Positions 51,484 through 61,324 of a stretch of 64,000 nucleotides of DNA are shown in pieces (position 1 is the stretch's first letter; each line of letters opens with the position of its first letter). The notes below the pieces were generated by a model that worked only from the letters and a program-made list of their open reading frames with translations, searched no databases and was not told where the DNA came from. The stretch is from Phenylobacterium sp. (GTDB lineage Bacteria; Pseudomonadota; Alphaproteobacteria; Caulobacterales; Caulobacteraceae): the NCBI RefSeq assembly GCF_013822795.1, contig NZ_PNLB01000016.1, positions 62,001 through 126,000 on the forward strand, in the 5' to 3' direction. The position numbers and the translations under genes are program-made.

Positions 51484-52212
51484 TCAGAGCTCTTCCACGC
51501 GGCCGGGCAGCCGCGAGCGCGACTGCAGCCACATCACGCCGAACAGGTCCGACAGCGAGGCCCAGAGCCGGCCGAGGTTGGTGTACTTCGACTGACCCGT
51601 CTGGCGGTGACGGTGGTTCACCGGGCGGAACGAGACCTGATAGCCCTCGCGCAGCATCAGCGCCGGCAGGTAGCGATGGATGTGGTCGAAGTACGGCAGC
51701 CGCAGGAAGGCCTCGCGCCTGAACGCCTTCAGCCCGCAGCCGGTGTCGTTGGCGGTGTCCTTCAGAAGCTTCTTGCGCACGCCGTTGCCGAAGCGCGACG
51801 CGAACTTCTTGGCGGCGCTGTCCTGGCGCTTGACCCGTTCACCGCCGACCAGGACCAAGTCGGCCGGGCCGGCGTTGAGCGCATCGACCAGGCCGGGTCC
51901 GTCGGCCGGATCGTTCTGGCCGTCGCCGTCGAGGGTGACGATCACGTCGCCGCGCGCCGCCAGGATCCCGGTGCGGATCGAGCGGCTCTGTCCGGAATTG
52001 CTGGTGTGGCTCAGCACCCGCAACTGCGGGATTTCGGCCTTTAGCGCCGTCAAGGCCCCGCGCGTGCCGTCGCGGCTCTTGTCGTCCACGAAGATCATCT
52101 CATAGTCGCGGCCAGCGAAGGCGGCGGCGATCTCGCGTGCGAGGTCCGGCGCCGCGCCTTCCTCGTCGAAAACGGGGACGACCACGGAAATGTCGGGCGT
52201 TGATTTGGCCAT
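51484..52212 (-). CDS. Family 2 glycosyltransferase (DPM/GtrB-like)
   Basis: A 242-residue cytosolic-face glycosyltransferase. The GT-A fold begins ISVVVPVFDEEGAAPDL, with FVDDKSRDGT, the DGDGQNDPAD metal motif and a C-terminal QTGQSKYT. It resembles polyprenyl-phosphate sugar synthases (DPM/GtrB type), though it lacks C-terminal membrane helices. It would make an undecaprenyl-phosphate-linked sugar, the donor used by ArnT-like transferases; such a transferase is encoded divergently at 52261. Confidence 0.88.
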   Translation of the reverse strand: MAKSTPDISVVVPVFDEEGAAPDLAREIAAAFAGRDYEMIFVDDKSRDGTRGALTALKAEIPQLRVLSHTSNSGQSRSIRTGILAARGDVIVTLDGDGQNDPADGPGLVDALNAGPADLVLVGGERVKRQDSAAKKFASRFGNGVRKKLLKDTANDTGCGLKAFRREAFLRLPYFDHIHRYLPALMLREGYQVSFRPVNHRHRQTGQSKYTNLGRLWASLSDLFGVMWLQSRSRLPGRVEEL

Positions 52213-52260
52213 GGCCCCTCATAGCGGAAAAATCGCCGCGCGGATGCTATCAACGCTGCC

Positions 52261-53934
52261 ATGAGTCTACAGGCCTATCTGGACCGTTTCAGCCAGGGCT
52301 GGCGTGCGCCGGCCTTCGCCGCCCTGATCGCCATGCTTGCCGGCCTGCCCGGCGTTTTCGCCATGCCGCCGCTGGACCGCGATGAAAGCCGATTCGCCCA
52401 GGCCACAGCGCAGATGCTGGAGACCGGCGACTTCGTCGTCATCCAGTTCCAGGACCAGCCACGGTTCAAGAAGCCGGTCGGCATCCACTGGATGCAGGCC
52501 GCCAGCGTGGCGCTTGTGTCGCAGGTCGAGGACCGGGACATCTGGGCCTACCGGCTGCCCTCGCTGCTCGGCGCGATGCTGGCGGCGGCCGCCTGCGCCT
52601 GGGGCGCCTCAGTGTTTTTCGGCGCGCCGACCGGGCTGCTGGCCGGAGCGATCCTGGGATCGACCTTCCTGCTGTCGACTGAGGCCTTCATCGCCAAGAC
52701 CGACGCGGTGCTGGCCGGAACCACGACGCTGGCGCTGGCGGCGCTGGCGCGGATCTACGCCGCCTCGCGCGACGGCCCTCCGGCGGGCCGGATAACCCGG
52801 CTGCTGTTCTGGCTCGGCCTGTCGCTGTCGATGCTGGTCAAGGGCCCGGTGGGACTGATGGTCGTCACCCTGACCGCGCTCTCGCTGTGGGCCTGGGACC
52901 GCCAGGGCGCCTGGCTTAAGGGCCTGGGCTGGACCTGGGGCCTGATCCTGATGGCCGCCATCGTCGGCCCCTGGGCCGCAGCGGTGACGGTCGCTACGGA
53001 CGGCGGCTTCTGGACCACCGCCTTCGGGGCGGACTTCGCGCCCAAGCTGGTCGGCGGCCAGGAAAGCCACGGCGCCCCGCCTGGCTATCACACCATCCTG
53101 ACCCCGCTGCTGATTTTCCCGGGCGCACTGTTGCTGCCGGCGGCCTTGGCGCTCGGCTGGCGGGCGCGCAACGAGCCGGGCGTGCGTTTCGCGCTGTGCT
53201 GGCTGATCCCGGCCTTCATCGTCTTCGAAGCCACCCCGACCAAGCTGGTGCACTACACGCTGCCGACCTACGGGGCCTTCGCCTGGCTGATGGCCGCGGC
53301 GGTGATGCGCCCCCCGATCGGCGCGGTCGCCAAGTGGATCGGCGTCGTGCTCTCGGCCCTGGTCGGCGTCGTGTTCGCCGCGGCGATCTTCTACCTCTAC
53401 GGCGAGTACGGCGATCCAAGCGACCTGCCGGCGACGATCGCCACGGCGCTGCTGCTGGCCAGCGCAGGGCTGACCGGCGCCTACCTGCTTTGGCGCGGCG
53501 AGGCCCTGAAGGCGATCGTCGCGGCCGGCGCTCTGACCATCCTCGGCCATGGTGCCTTCGCCGGCGCCTTTGCGCCGCGGCTCGATCCGCTGTGGCTGTC
53601 GCAACGCACCGAAAAGGTGCTGGAGGAGGCGCGCCTGCTGCCCCGTCAGGGCATCACGCCCGCCCCGGTCGCCGTGGCCGGCTACGCCGAACCGAGCCTG
53701 GTGTTCGCGCTCGGCACGCCCACTGACCTCGGCGACGTGCCCGAAGCCATCGAGGCCATCGCCGACCAGCGCCCGGCCGTGGTCGAGGGCCGTGAGCAGG
53801 CGGCCTTCGAGGCCGAACTCAAGGCCCGCGGCCTGAACGTCCGCGAAATCGGCAAGGTCGAGGGCCTCGACTACTCCAACGGCGACGAAACGACTTTACG
53901 CATCTACGCCCCAGCCCCATCTGAGTCCCCATGA
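52261..53934 (+). CDS. ArnT/PMT-family glycosyltransferase
   Basis: A 557-residue GT83/GT39-type integral membrane glycosyltransferase. The first periplasmic loop carries PPLDRDESRFAQATAQM with the conserved acidic residues of the active site, then KKPVGIHW. About eleven membrane helices follow, and a soluble C-terminal domain (about 420-557). It transfers a sugar or aminosugar from undecaprenyl phosphate to lipid A or another envelope acceptor. It is divergent from the GtrB-like gene, which likely supplies the donor. The stop overlaps the HMG-CoA lyase start (ATGA). Confidence 0.9.
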   Translation: MSLQAYLDRFSQGWRAPAFAALIAMLAGLPGVFAMPPLDRDESRFAQATAQMLETGDFVVIQFQDQPRFKKPVGIHWMQAASVALVSQVEDRDIWAYRLPSLLGAMLAAAACAWGASVFFGAPTGLLAGAILGSTFLLSTEAFIAKTDAVLAGTTTLALAALARIYAASRDGPPAGRITRLLFWLGLSLSMLVKGPVGLMVVTLTALSLWAWDRQGAWLKGLGWTWGLILMAAIVGPWAAAVTVATDGGFWTTAFGADFAPKLVGGQESHGAPPGYHTILTPLLIFPGALLLPAALALGWRARNEPGVRFALCWLIPAFIVFEATPTKLVHYTLPTYGAFAWLMAAAVMRPPIGAVAKWIGVVLSALVGVVFAAAIFYLYGEYGDPSDLPATIATALLLASAGLTGAYLLWRGEALKAIVAAGALTILGHGAFAGAFAPRLDPLWLSQRTEKVLEEARLLPRQGITPAPVAVAGYAEPSLVFALGTPTDLGDVPEAIEAIADQRPAVVEGREQAAFEAELKARGLNVREIGKVEGLDYSNGDETTLRIYAPAPSESP

Positions 53935-54833
53935 GCCGGTTCATCGAAATCGTCGAAGTCGGTCCGCGCGACGGACTGCAGAACGAGAAGTCCATCCTCG
54001 CGGTCGATCAGAAGCTCGACTTCATTCGCCGGCTGCAGGCTGCGGGCGCCAAGCGGATGGAAGTTGTCTCCTTCGTCAATCCGAACCGTGTGCCGCAAAT
54101 GGCCGGCGCCGAGGAGATCATGGCCGCCCTGCCCGCCGGGTCTGGGCTGTCTCGCATCGGCCTGGTGCTCAACATGCGCGGCTGGGAGCGCGCCGTCGCC
54201 GCCGGCTGCGACGAGGCCAATGTCGTGGTTTGCTCGTCGGACGGCTTCGGGATCCGCAATCAGGGCGCCAACGTCGCCGAGCAGATCGAGGCGATGCACG
54301 CCATCGCCGCGCGCCAGAAGACCGAAGGCGGTCCGCCAATCTCGGTGACCTTCTCGACCGCCTTCGGCTGCCCGTTTGACGGCGAGGTGCCGCAGGACCG
54401 CGTCGTGTCGCTGGCCCGCGAGGCGGCGAACGCCAAGGTCGACGAGATCGCCCTGGCCGACACCATCGGCGTCGCCGATCCCTGGATGGTCCGTGAGCGG
54501 GTCGAGGCGGTGAAGCAGGTGATCGGCGACATCCCGCTGCGCCTGCACTTCCACGACACGCGCAACACCGGCCTGGCCAACGCCTTCGCCGGCGTCGAAG
54601 CGGGTATCGACATCCTGGACGCCAGCTGCGGCGGCCTGGGCGGCTGCCCGTTCGCGCCGGCCGCGACCGGCAATATCGGCACCGAGGATCTGGTCTACAT
54701 GCTGGAGCGGGCCGGGTTCGAGACCGGCTACGACATCGGCTCGCTGATCGAGACGGCGACGTGGATGTCAGGGCTGCTGGACAAGCCGATCGCGGCCTCA
54801 GTCAGCCGGGCCGGGGTGTTTCCCGCCGCCTAG
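53931..54833 (+). CDS. mvaB: Hydroxymethylglutaryl-CoA lyase
   Basis: A 300-residue DRE-TIM metallolyase. Visible marks are VGPRDGLQNE (N-terminal substrate-binding Asp-Gly-Leu-Gln), ADTIGVADP, the metal-binding HFHDTRNTGLANA and the catalytic-cysteine loop GGLGGCPFAPAATGN. It cleaves HMG-CoA to acetyl-CoA and acetoacetate, usually at the end of leucine or isoprenoid catabolism. It is coupled to the ArnT-like gene by a 4-bp overlap. Its stop lies within a palindrome shared with the convergent gene. Confidence 0.92.
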   Translation: MSRFIEIVEVGPRDGLQNEKSILAVDQKLDFIRRLQAAGAKRMEVVSFVNPNRVPQMAGAEEIMAALPAGSGLSRIGLVLNMRGWERAVAAGCDEANVVVCSSDGFGIRNQGANVAEQIEAMHAIAARQKTEGGPPISVTFSTAFGCPFDGEVPQDRVVSLAREAANAKVDEIALADTIGVADPWMVRERVEAVKQVIGDIPLRLHFHDTRNTGLANAFAGVEAGIDILDASCGGLGGCPFAPAATGNIGTEDLVYMLERAGFETGYDIGSLIETATWMSGLLDKPIAASVSRAGVFPAA

Positions 54834-54843
54834 CTAGGCGGCG
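54824..54843. terminator. 20-bp palindrome spanning two convergent stop codons
   Basis: CGCCGCCTAGCTAGGCGGCG is a perfect palindrome containing the TAG of the HMG-CoA lyase gene and, on the other strand, the TAG of the glycosyltransferase gene. It could fold as a loop-poor hairpin in either transcript but has no U tract, so it is at best a weak bidirectional barrier. Confidence 0.3.
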
Positions 54844-55772
54844 CGGCCGCGGATGCGCCACATCACCGGCCGCGCGATGGCGGTGCAGACGATGATCGGG
54901 GACAGGATCAATGCGAGCACGTGCCCGCCGAAGCCTTCGGCACGTTTACGGAAGTAACGCGCCAGGCCGACGCCCTTGTGGAACTCGACCCGCAGCGGGC
55001 TGGCGTGGCTCGTATGGCCAAGATGAATCACCTCGGCCTTGGGCTGGAACAGCACGTCGCCGCCGCTCTGACGCACGCGCCAACAGAGGTCGACGTCCTC
55101 GACGTGCAGGAAGTAGCCCTCGTCAAAACCCTGAACGAGGTCGAAGTCCTCGCGGCGCATGCAGAAGCAGGCGCCGGAGATGGTCGGCACCGCGATCACC
55201 TCTTCGGGCGGGGCCTCGGCTTCCCAGTGCACTTCGTAACGGCGCCAGGCCGGGATCCTGCGCGACAGGTGGCTGAGGCTCATCAGCGCGCTGACCGGCG
55301 TGATGTCGCCGCGGCGCGCGCCGCGCTGCTCGGTGCGGTCGGCGTTGAGCACCCGGCCGCCGACCAGGGTCGGGACCGGACGCCCCTCGATGGCGCGGGC
55401 CAGCTCGGCAATGCAGCCCAGCTGGAGGAAGGCGTCAGGATTGAGGAAGACGATGGTGTCGCCGGCCGCGCTGCGGGCGCCGAGGTTGGCGCCGCGGGCG
55501 AAGCCGACGTTCCCATGGCCGGTCAGCAGCCGCACGCGCTTGTCGCTATCGGAGAGGCGCTTCAGGCGCGCCGCTTCCATGCGGGTCGAACCGTTGTCCA
55601 CGATCACGAGCTCGTCGACCAGCGGGTCGGCGAGCACGCATTCGATGCTCTGCTGCAGCGCCTCGCCGGTCATATAGACGACCATGACGACTGACACTTT
55701 GCGGTGCGGCTTCAGGAAATCCTGAGTCGGCGCGGGTTCGTAAGCAACGATCGGTGCGGCGATGCCGTTCAT
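54834..55772 (-). CDS. Family 2 glycosyltransferase (rhamnosyltransferase-like)
   Basis: A 312-residue GT2 enzyme: [58 protein letters not shown] with the DxD-equivalent NPDA, and [13 protein letters not shown]. The C-terminus has one membrane helix ([15 protein letters not shown]). It resembles enzymes of polysaccharide or O-antigen assembly. The start ATG overlaps the thrS stop by ATGA, so it is the last gene in the cysS-thrS unit. Confidence 0.88.
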   Translation of the reverse strand: MNGIAAPIVAYEPAPTQDFLKPHRKVSVVMVVYMTGEALQQSIECVLADPLVDELVIVDNGSTRMEAARLKRLSDSDKRVRLLTGHGNVGFARGANLGARSAAGDTIVFLNPDAFLQLGCIAELARAIEGRPVPTLVGGRVLNADRTEQRGARRGDITPVSALMSLSHLSRRIPAWRRYEVHWEAEAPPEEVIAVPTISGACFCMRREDFDLVQGFDEGYFLHVEDVDLCWRVRQSGGDVLFQPKAEVIHLGHTSHASPLRVEFHKGVGLARYFRKRAEGFGGHVLALILSPIIVCTAIARPVMWRIRGRAA

Positions 55773-57754
55773 CCAGCCTCCCTGACCCCGACCGGGCCGC
55801 GCTCAGGCGAAGCACCCTGAAGAACAGCCTGACGTATAACATCCGGCGGACTCGCCTCTGAGGCAAGTTTATTGACCGCCTCCTCGAGCGAAAGCACCGA
55901 TTGTCCTTCAGAGCCGAACCGCCTCAAGGCGACCTTGCCTTCCTCAGCTTCCCGCCGGCCGACCACTGCGATGATCGGGGCCTTAGCGAGACTGTGTTCA
56001 CGGATCTTGTAGTTGATTTTTTCGTTCCGCAGATCCGTTGCAACCCGGAGACCGGCGGCGCTCAATTCTTGAGCTACCCGCAAGGCATAATCATCGGCGT
56101 CTGACGTAATTGTGGCGACAACCACCTGCGTCGGCGCCAACCACAGCGGGAATGCGCCTGCATAGTTTTCGATCACCACGCCGATGAAACGCTCCATCGA
56201 GCCGCAGATCGCCCGGTGCAGCATGACGGGGCGCTGCTTGGAGCCGTCTTCAACCACGTATTCGGCGTCGAGACGCTCGGGCAGGACGAAGTCGAGCTGC
56301 AGCGTGCCGCATTGCCACGTCCGACCGATGGCGTCCGACAGGTGGAACTCGAGCTTCGGTCCGTAAAACGCCCCCTCGCCCGGCAGGCGCTCGACCTCCA
56401 TGTTCACCGCCTGGCGGGCGGCGCGGTCCAGCTTGTCCTCGGCGACGTCCCAGACCTCGTCGGTCCCAGCGCGCAGGTCCGGGCGCAGGGCCAGTTTCAC
56501 GCTATGCAATTCCAGGCCGAAGTCGGCGTAGACCGAGTTGAGCAGGCGCACGAACTTCGTCGTCTCCTCCTCGATCTGGTCCTCGCGGCAGAAGATGTGG
56601 GCGTCGTCCTGGGTGAATGCCCGCAGGCGCATGATGCCGTGCAGGGCGCCCGACGGCTCGAAGCGGTGGCAGGCGCCGAACTCGGCCATCCGCAGCGGCA
56701 GGTCGCGATAAGACTTCTGGCCGAAGTTGAAGATCTGCACGTGGCCCGGGCAGTTCATCGGCTTGACGGCCAGCTCTTCGCCTTCCGTCGTTTCGCACGT
56801 GAACATGTTCGCGCCAAACTTCTCCCAGTGGCCGGACTTCTCCCAGAGAGCCCGGTCCATGATCTGGGGCGCCTTGACCTCGACATAGCCGTCGGCGTCG
56901 AGGCGGCGACGCATGTAGGCCTCGACCGTGCGGTAGAGCGTCCAGCCCTTCGGGTGCCAGAAGATCATGCCCTTGGCCTCTTCCTGCAGATGGAAGAGAT
57001 CCATGGCGCGGCCGATCTTACGGTGGTCGCGGCGCTCGGCTTCTTCAAGCCGCTTCAGGTGCGCCTCGAGGTCGGCCTCGCTGGCCCAGGCCGTGCCGTA
57101 AATGCGCTGGAGCTGGGCGTTGCGATGGTCGCCGCGCCAATAGGCGCCGGCCAGCTTCATCAGTTTGAAGGCCTTGCCCACCGACTTGGTCGAGGGCAGG
57201 TGCGGCCCCAGGCAGAGATCTTTCCAATTGCCCTGGCGATAGACCGTAATCGTCTCGCCTTCCGGCAGGTCCGAGATGATCTCGGCCTTGTAGGCCTCGC
57301 CGATCGACTTGAAGTGCTCGATGGCTTCGCTGCGGTCCCAGACCTCGCGCTCGATCTTCTCGTCGCGGTCGACAATCTCCTTCATGCGCTGCTCGATCGT
57401 CGCCAGGTCGTCGAGGCTGAACGGCGTCTCGCGCGCGAAGTCGTAATAGAAGCCGTCGTCGATGGCCGGGCCGATCGTGACCTGCGTACCGGGGAACAGC
57501 TCCTGCACCGCCTCGGCCATGATGTGGCTGGCGTCGTGGCGGATGGTCTCCAACGCTTCCGGGCTTTCGCGCGTCAGGATCTCGAAGGCGCCGCCCTTGT
57601 CGAGCGGGCGGTCGAGGTCGCGCAGCTCGCCATCGAGCTTCACGAGCACCGCTTTCTTCTCCAGCGACTTGGCGATGGAGGCGGCGACGTCACGTCCCGT
57701 CACGCCATCGTCGAACTGGCGCTTGGAACCATCGGGGAAAATCAGGTCGATCAT
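55769..57754 (-). CDS. thrS: Threonyl-tRNA synthetase
   Basis: A 661-residue class II synthetase. An N-terminal TGS domain (1-62) is followed by the editing domain with HDASH (74-78) and HRNAQ, then the catalytic core with motif 1 ([19 protein letters not shown]), motif 2 ([26 protein letters not shown]) and motif 3 ([19 protein letters not shown]), and the anticodon-binding domain. It charges tRNA-Thr. The ATG overlaps the yidD stop (ATGA) and the stop overlaps the glycosyltransferase gene. No T-box-like leader is seen, as expected in Proteobacteria. Confidence 0.97.
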   Translation of the reverse strand: MIDLIFPDGSKRQFDDGVTGRDVAASIAKSLEKKAVLVKLDGELRDLDRPLDKGGAFEILTRESPEALETIRHDASHIMAEAVQELFPGTQVTIGPAIDDGFYYDFARETPFSLDDLATIEQRMKEIVDRDEKIEREVWDRSEAIEHFKSIGEAYKAEIISDLPEGETITVYRQGNWKDLCLGPHLPSTKSVGKAFKLMKLAGAYWRGDHRNAQLQRIYGTAWASEADLEAHLKRLEEAERRDHRKIGRAMDLFHLQEEAKGMIFWHPKGWTLYRTVEAYMRRRLDADGYVEVKAPQIMDRALWEKSGHWEKFGANMFTCETTEGEELAVKPMNCPGHVQIFNFGQKSYRDLPLRMAEFGACHRFEPSGALHGIMRLRAFTQDDAHIFCREDQIEEETTKFVRLLNSVYADFGLELHSVKLALRPDLRAGTDEVWDVAEDKLDRAARQAVNMEVERLPGEGAFYGPKLEFHLSDAIGRTWQCGTLQLDFVLPERLDAEYVVEDGSKQRPVMLHRAICGSMERFIGVVIENYAGAFPLWLAPTQVVVATITSDADDYALRVAQELSAAGLRVATDLRNEKINYKIREHSLAKAPIIAVVGRREAEEGKVALRRFGSEGQSVLSLEEAVNKLASEASPPDVIRQAVLQGASPERGPVGVREAG

Positions 57755-58032
57755 GTCTCACATGTCCATGTCCGCGAGGCCGGCCCGTTTCCGTCCGGAG
57801 CCTTGTCGCGCGGTTGGGGGACCGGGTCGTAGCCCGAAGCTCCCCAGGGGTGACAGCGGCACAACCGCCGGGTCGCAAGCCAGGAGCCGCGAGCGGGGCC
57901 GTGCAGGATCAGGGCCTGGGCCGCATACTCCGAACAGGTCGGAAGAAACCGGCACTGGCGCCCGATCAGGGGCGAAAGCGTCAGTTTATAAGCGCGCAAG
58001 GCGCCACGGACGCAGGTCTCGTAGAGGTTCAT
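57751..58032 (-). CDS. yidD: Membrane protein insertion efficiency factor YidD
   Basis: A 93-residue Yid[31 protein letters not shown], then [25 protein letters not shown], with the three cysteines of the family. It is a peripheral inner-membrane protein that helps YidC-dependent insertion. Length is normal. The usual neighbours rnpA and yidC are absent here; it is instead overlapped with thrS (4 bp) and follows the Fe-S scaffold gene by 56 bp, an order I recall for other Caulobacterales. Confidence 0.93.
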   Translation of the reverse strand: MNLYETCVRGALRAYKLTLSPLIGRQCRFLPTCSEYAAQALILHGPARGSWLATRRLCRCHPWGASGYDPVPQPRDKAPDGNGPASRTWTCET

Positions 58033-58088
58033 GCCGGCTCGCGGACGTGCGATTCAGCCGCAGCGATTACGCTGTGCGACCTTGAGGA

Positions 58089-58538
58089 TCAAGCCGCGCC
58101 GGCGCGGCTAGTTCGTTCCATGGCGCGGCGGACAGCCTCGGCCGCGGCCTCGAACGCCAGGAGCGTGGAGGCGTGGCGGGCAGGATAGTCTTTCACCGGG
58201 GCCAGCATGGAGAGATCCGAAAAACGTCCTTGGGGCGCATCTGCGCCTTGCTTGAGCATAGCACGGAACTGGTCCCGGGCCATCTCGATCTCCGTCAGGC
58301 TCGCGCCGACCACGCTGGCGCCGAGCACCGCGGCGGAGGCCTGGCCGAGCGCGCAGGCCTTTACGTCCTGGGCGAACTGCGCGACGCGGCCGTCTTCGAC
58401 CACGACGTCGACGACCACGCGGCTGCCGCACAGCTTGGCGACCTTTTCCGAGCTGGCGTCCGGCGCAGGCAGCCGGCCGAGATGGGGCATGTTGGCCGCC
58501 AGCTTCAGGAGTTTGGCCGAGTAGAGGTCGTCGATCAT
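58089..58538 (-). CDS. NifU/IscU-like iron-sulfur scaffold protein, two-cysteine variant
   Basis: A 149-residue protein of the IscU/SufU-like fold: MIDDLYSAKLLKLAANMPHLG, KLCGSRVVVDV, and VKACALGQASAAVLGASV. Two of the three scaffold cysteines are visible (in KLCG and KACALGQ); the third, expected near the C-terminal helix, is absent (YPARHAS). It may bind a cluster poorly or serve another role. The ATG at 58538 overlaps the SRPBCC gene stop (ATGA), fixing the start. Confidence 0.8.
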   Translation of the reverse strand: MIDDLYSAKLLKLAANMPHLGRLPAPDASSEKVAKLCGSRVVVDVVVEDGRVAQFAQDVKACALGQASAAVLGASVVGASLTEIEMARDQFRAMLKQGADAPQGRFSDLSMLAPVKDYPARHASTLLAFEAAAEAVRRAMERTSRAGAA

Positions 58539-59089
58539 GGCGCTGATGTAGGGTCGCCGCCCTGCGCCTGCCATTGCGCCTCGGCGCGCGCCTTGAGCGC
58601 CTCGCTCATGGCCTGGAAGCCGCGGTAGATCTTGCGCCCCATGCGCCGCGCCACCGTCGGGCCCAGCAGGCCGCCGATCAGTTCGCCGTTGGAGAAGATC
58701 GTGCTCGCCTCGTCGAGCTTCTCAAGCTCCAGGAAGCGGGTGTTGGAGACCAGCCCGCCCATCATCTTCAGCCGCCAGTGGATCTGGTCGTTGGGCACCC
58801 ACTCGTACACCACCGGCTGGATCACCCGCGGCGCCTCGTCTTCCAGCGCCAGGGTCAGGGTGAGCTGACCGCCGGTGCGGACCGCGCCCTGCGCCTGGGT
58901 GTAGAGCGGATTCCACTCGTGCCAGCGCTCGACGTCGTAGAGGATGTCCCAGATCGTCTCGATCGGCGCGTGGATGCCGATGCGGTGCTCGACCCGCACG
59001 CCGCTCGGGCCGGCCGGCGCCCGCCCCTTGAATTTGAAGCCGGAACCGGCGGTGAACATGTTGCTCTGCGTCTTCGGGCCTAGCGCCAT
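58535..59089 (-). CDS. SRPBCC (START-like) domain protein
   Basis: A 184-residue protein with the SRPBCC fold: VRVEHRIGIHAPIETIWDILYDVERWHEWNPLY, beta strands to VYEWVPNDQIHWRL and a C-terminal helix (QAMSEALKARAEAQW). The family binds hydrophobic ligands; function here is unknown. The start overlaps the cysS stop by one base (TGATG) and the stop overlaps the scaffold gene by 4 bp, so all are made together. Confidence 0.85.
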   Translation of the reverse strand: MALGPKTQSNMFTAGSGFKFKGRAPAGPSGVRVEHRIGIHAPIETIWDILYDVERWHEWNPLYTQAQGAVRTGGQLTLTLALEDEAPRVIQPVVYEWVPNDQIHWRLKMMGGLVSNTRFLELEKLDEASTIFSNGELIGGLLGPTVARRMGRKIYRGFQAMSEALKARAEAQWQAQGGDPTSAP

Positions 59090-60477
59090 CAGCCGGATTC
59101 CTTGATCCGCCAGGTCGCGCCGGTCGGACCGTCCATCACCTCGATGTTCAACGCGGTGAGTTCGTCGCGGATGCGGTCGGCGGCCGCCCAGTCCTTGGCG
59201 GCGCGGGCCTCGAGCCGCTGGGCGATCAAGTCGTCCACCTGGGCGCGCAGGTCGTCGGTGACGCCGGCCTGGAACCAGTCCTCCGGATCGCCGAGCAGGA
59301 AACCCATCACGTTGGCGGCGGCGAGCAGTTCGCCCTTGGCCTGGGCGCGGCCCTTGCCGGTCGCGGTCTCCAGCTTGGTCGCCATGCCGAACAGCTCGGC
59401 GAAGGCCGCCGGAGTGTTCAGGTCGTCCTCAAGGGCGCTGAGGAATGCGGCCGGCGGAGGAACGTCTTCGGCCTCGACCTCGCTGGCGCGGCGCAGGGCG
59501 CCGTAGAGCCGATCGAGCGCCTTCTTGGACTGCTCGATGAGGTCGCCGGTCCATTCCAGCGGCGCGCGATAGTGGCCGACCAGCAGCGCCCAGCGCAGCG
59601 CCTCGCCTGGGGCCTGCTGGATGAGGTCGTGCACCAGGGCGACGTTGCCCAGGCTCTTGGACATCTTCTCGGCCGCCATGTTCAGGAAGCCGTTGTGCAT
59701 CCAGTAGTTGGCGTAGCCGACCTCGTGATCGTGGCCGGCGCAGACGCCCTGGGCCATCTCGTTCTCGTGGTGCGGGAACAACAGGTCGATGCCGCCGCCA
59801 TGGATGTCGATCGGCAGACCGAGCGACTTCTCGATCATCGCCGAGCATTCGATATGCCAGCCGGGACGGCCAGGGCCCCAGGGGCTGTCCCAGACCGGCT
59901 CGTTCTTCTTCGACGGCTTCCAGAGCACGAAGTCGGCCGGGTGCTGCTTGTAGGGCGCGACGTCGACGCGGGCCCCGGCGATCATGTCGTCCATCGGTTG
60001 GCGCGAGAGCTTGCCGTATTCGGCGTAGGCCTGGGTGTTGAACAGCACGTGACCTTCGGCCGCATACGCCGACTTGTTGCCCACCAGCTTGCCGATCATC
60101 TCGATGATCTCGGCCATGGTCTGGGTGGCGCGCGGCTGATGCGTCGGCCGCAGAGCCCCCAGGGTCGCCATGTCGTCGTTGTAGATAGCGAGATAACGGT
60201 CGGTGATCGTGTCGATCGGCACGCCTTCCTCGGCGGCCTTCTTGTTGATCTTGTCGTCCACGTCGGTGACGTTGGCAGCGTAGATCACGGATCTTTCGCC
60301 ATAGGCGTGGCGCAGCAGGCGGAACAGCACGTCGAAGACGACGACCGGCCGAGCGTTGCCGATATGGGCGTAATTGTAGACCGTGGGCCCGCAGACATAC
60401 ATCGTCACCCGGCTCGGATCCTTGGGGACGAAGGGCCGCTTTTCGCGGGCCATAGTGTCGTAGAGCGAGAGGGCCAT
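59089..60477 (-). CDS. cysS: Cysteinyl-tRNA synthetase
   Basis: A 462-residue class I synthetase starting [16 protein letters not shown]. It has [19 protein letters not shown] with HIGN (the HIGH motif) and the first zinc cysteine, the further zinc ligands WHIECS and HHENE, and KMSKSLGN near 265. It charges tRNA-Cys. The ATG at 60477 is chosen over one at 60489 because AAGGAC lies at proper distance. It is the first gene of the overlapped unit cysS, SRPBCC, scaffold, yidD, thrS, glycosyltransferase. Confidence 0.97.
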   Translation of the reverse strand: MALSLYDTMAREKRPFVPKDPSRVTMYVCGPTVYNYAHIGNARPVVVFDVLFRLLRHAYGERSVIYAANVTDVDDKINKKAAEEGVPIDTITDRYLAIYNDDMATLGALRPTHQPRATQTMAEIIEMIGKLVGNKSAYAAEGHVLFNTQAYAEYGKLSRQPMDDMIAGARVDVAPYKQHPADFVLWKPSKKNEPVWDSPWGPGRPGWHIECSAMIEKSLGLPIDIHGGGIDLLFPHHENEMAQGVCAGHDHEVGYANYWMHNGFLNMAAEKMSKSLGNVALVHDLIQQAPGEALRWALLVGHYRAPLEWTGDLIEQSKKALDRLYGALRRASEVEAEDVPPPAAFLSALEDDLNTPAAFAELFGMATKLETATGKGRAQAKGELLAAANVMGFLLGDPEDWFQAGVTDDLRAQVDDLIAQRLEARAAKDWAAADRIRDELTALNIEVMDGPTGATWRIKESG

Positions 60478-60534
60478 CGGGTCCTTCATGAAAAGAAGCG
60501 GCAGCAATTGAGAAAAACTGACGCTGGGTAACAG

Positions 60535-60657
60535 TTGCCCGCAAAGGGGTTGGCCCCATATACATTCCGTCAGGCCGAGAGGCCACGGTTCCGTCCGTGG
60601 TCGCGCAGATGGCCGCATCAGGGGTGGCACGCGTCATTTCCGGGACCTTCGTCCCGG
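60535..60657 (+). promoter_or_regulatory. Putative folE promoter and structured leader
   Basis: A candidate sigma-70 promoter (TTGCCC at 60535-60540, 18-bp spacer, TATACA at 60559-60564) precedes three short stem-loops: GGCC-GAGA-GGCC (60573-60584), CCACGG/CCGTGG (60583-60600) and CCGGGAC-CTTC-GTCCCGG (60640-60657). The folE start is at 60692. The first two stems overlap, so they are alternatives. No known riboswitch was recognised. Confidence 0.3.
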
Positions 60658-60691
60658 CGCAACTCAGGCCCCGGAAAGAAACCGCAGACAC

Positions 60692-61324
60692 ATGGACGCT
60701 CCCAGTCGCGACCGAACCCTGATCGGCACGCCCGGTCTTGATCTTGAAGCCGTGAAGCGCCCGTCGCGCGAAGAGGCTATGGAAGCCGTGCGCACGCTGA
60801 TCGCGTGGGCGGGCGATGATCCCCGCCGCGAAGGCGTGATCGACACCCCCAAGCGCGTGGTCGACGCCTATTCCGAGTGGTTCGAGGGCTATCAGCTCGA
60901 CCCCGCCAAGGAACTGTCGCGCACCTTCGAAGACGTGCAGGGCTATGACGACATCGTCATGCTGCGCGACATCGAGGTGGAGAGCCACTGCGAGCACCAC
61001 ATGGCTCCGTTCCTCGGCAAGGCCTACGTCGCCTACATGCCGACCAACCGGGTCGTCGGCATCTCCAAGCTGGCCAAGGTCGTGGAAATCTACGCCCGCC
61101 GCCTGCAGACCCAGGAAACGATGACCCAGCAGATCGCCGATGCGATCACCGACAGCCTGCGTCCGGCCGGCGTCGCGATCCTGATCGACGCGGCCCACCA
61201 GTGCATGACCACCCGCGGCGTGCACCACCGCCACGTCTCGACGATCACCACCCAGTTCACGGGCGTGTTCAAGACCGACGCGACCCTGCGTCAGCGCTTC
61301 CTCGACTTCGTCAACAAGCGCTAA
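60692..61324 (+). CDS. folE: GTP cyclohydrolase I
   Basis: A 210-residue FolE of type IA. The zinc-binding CEHHMAPF segment and the later Cys in AHQCMTTRGVHH are present, with the substrate-binding loop VGISKLAKVVEIYARRLQTQETMTQQIA (cited in part: ISKLAKVVE). It converts GTP to dihydroneopterin triphosphate, the first step of folate synthesis. The ATG has GGAAAGAAACC upstream. It is divergent from cysS and its stop overlaps the convergent DUF817 gene (4 bp). Confidence 0.96.
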   Translation: MDAPSRDRTLIGTPGLDLEAVKRPSREEAMEAVRTLIAWAGDDPRREGVIDTPKRVVDAYSEWFEGYQLDPAKELSRTFEDVQGYDDIVMLRDIEVESHCEHHMAPFLGKAYVAYMPTNRVVGISKLAKVVEIYARRLQTQETMTQQIADAITDSLRPAGVAILIDAAHQCMTTRGVHHRHVSTITTQFTGVFKTDATLRQRFLDFVNKR

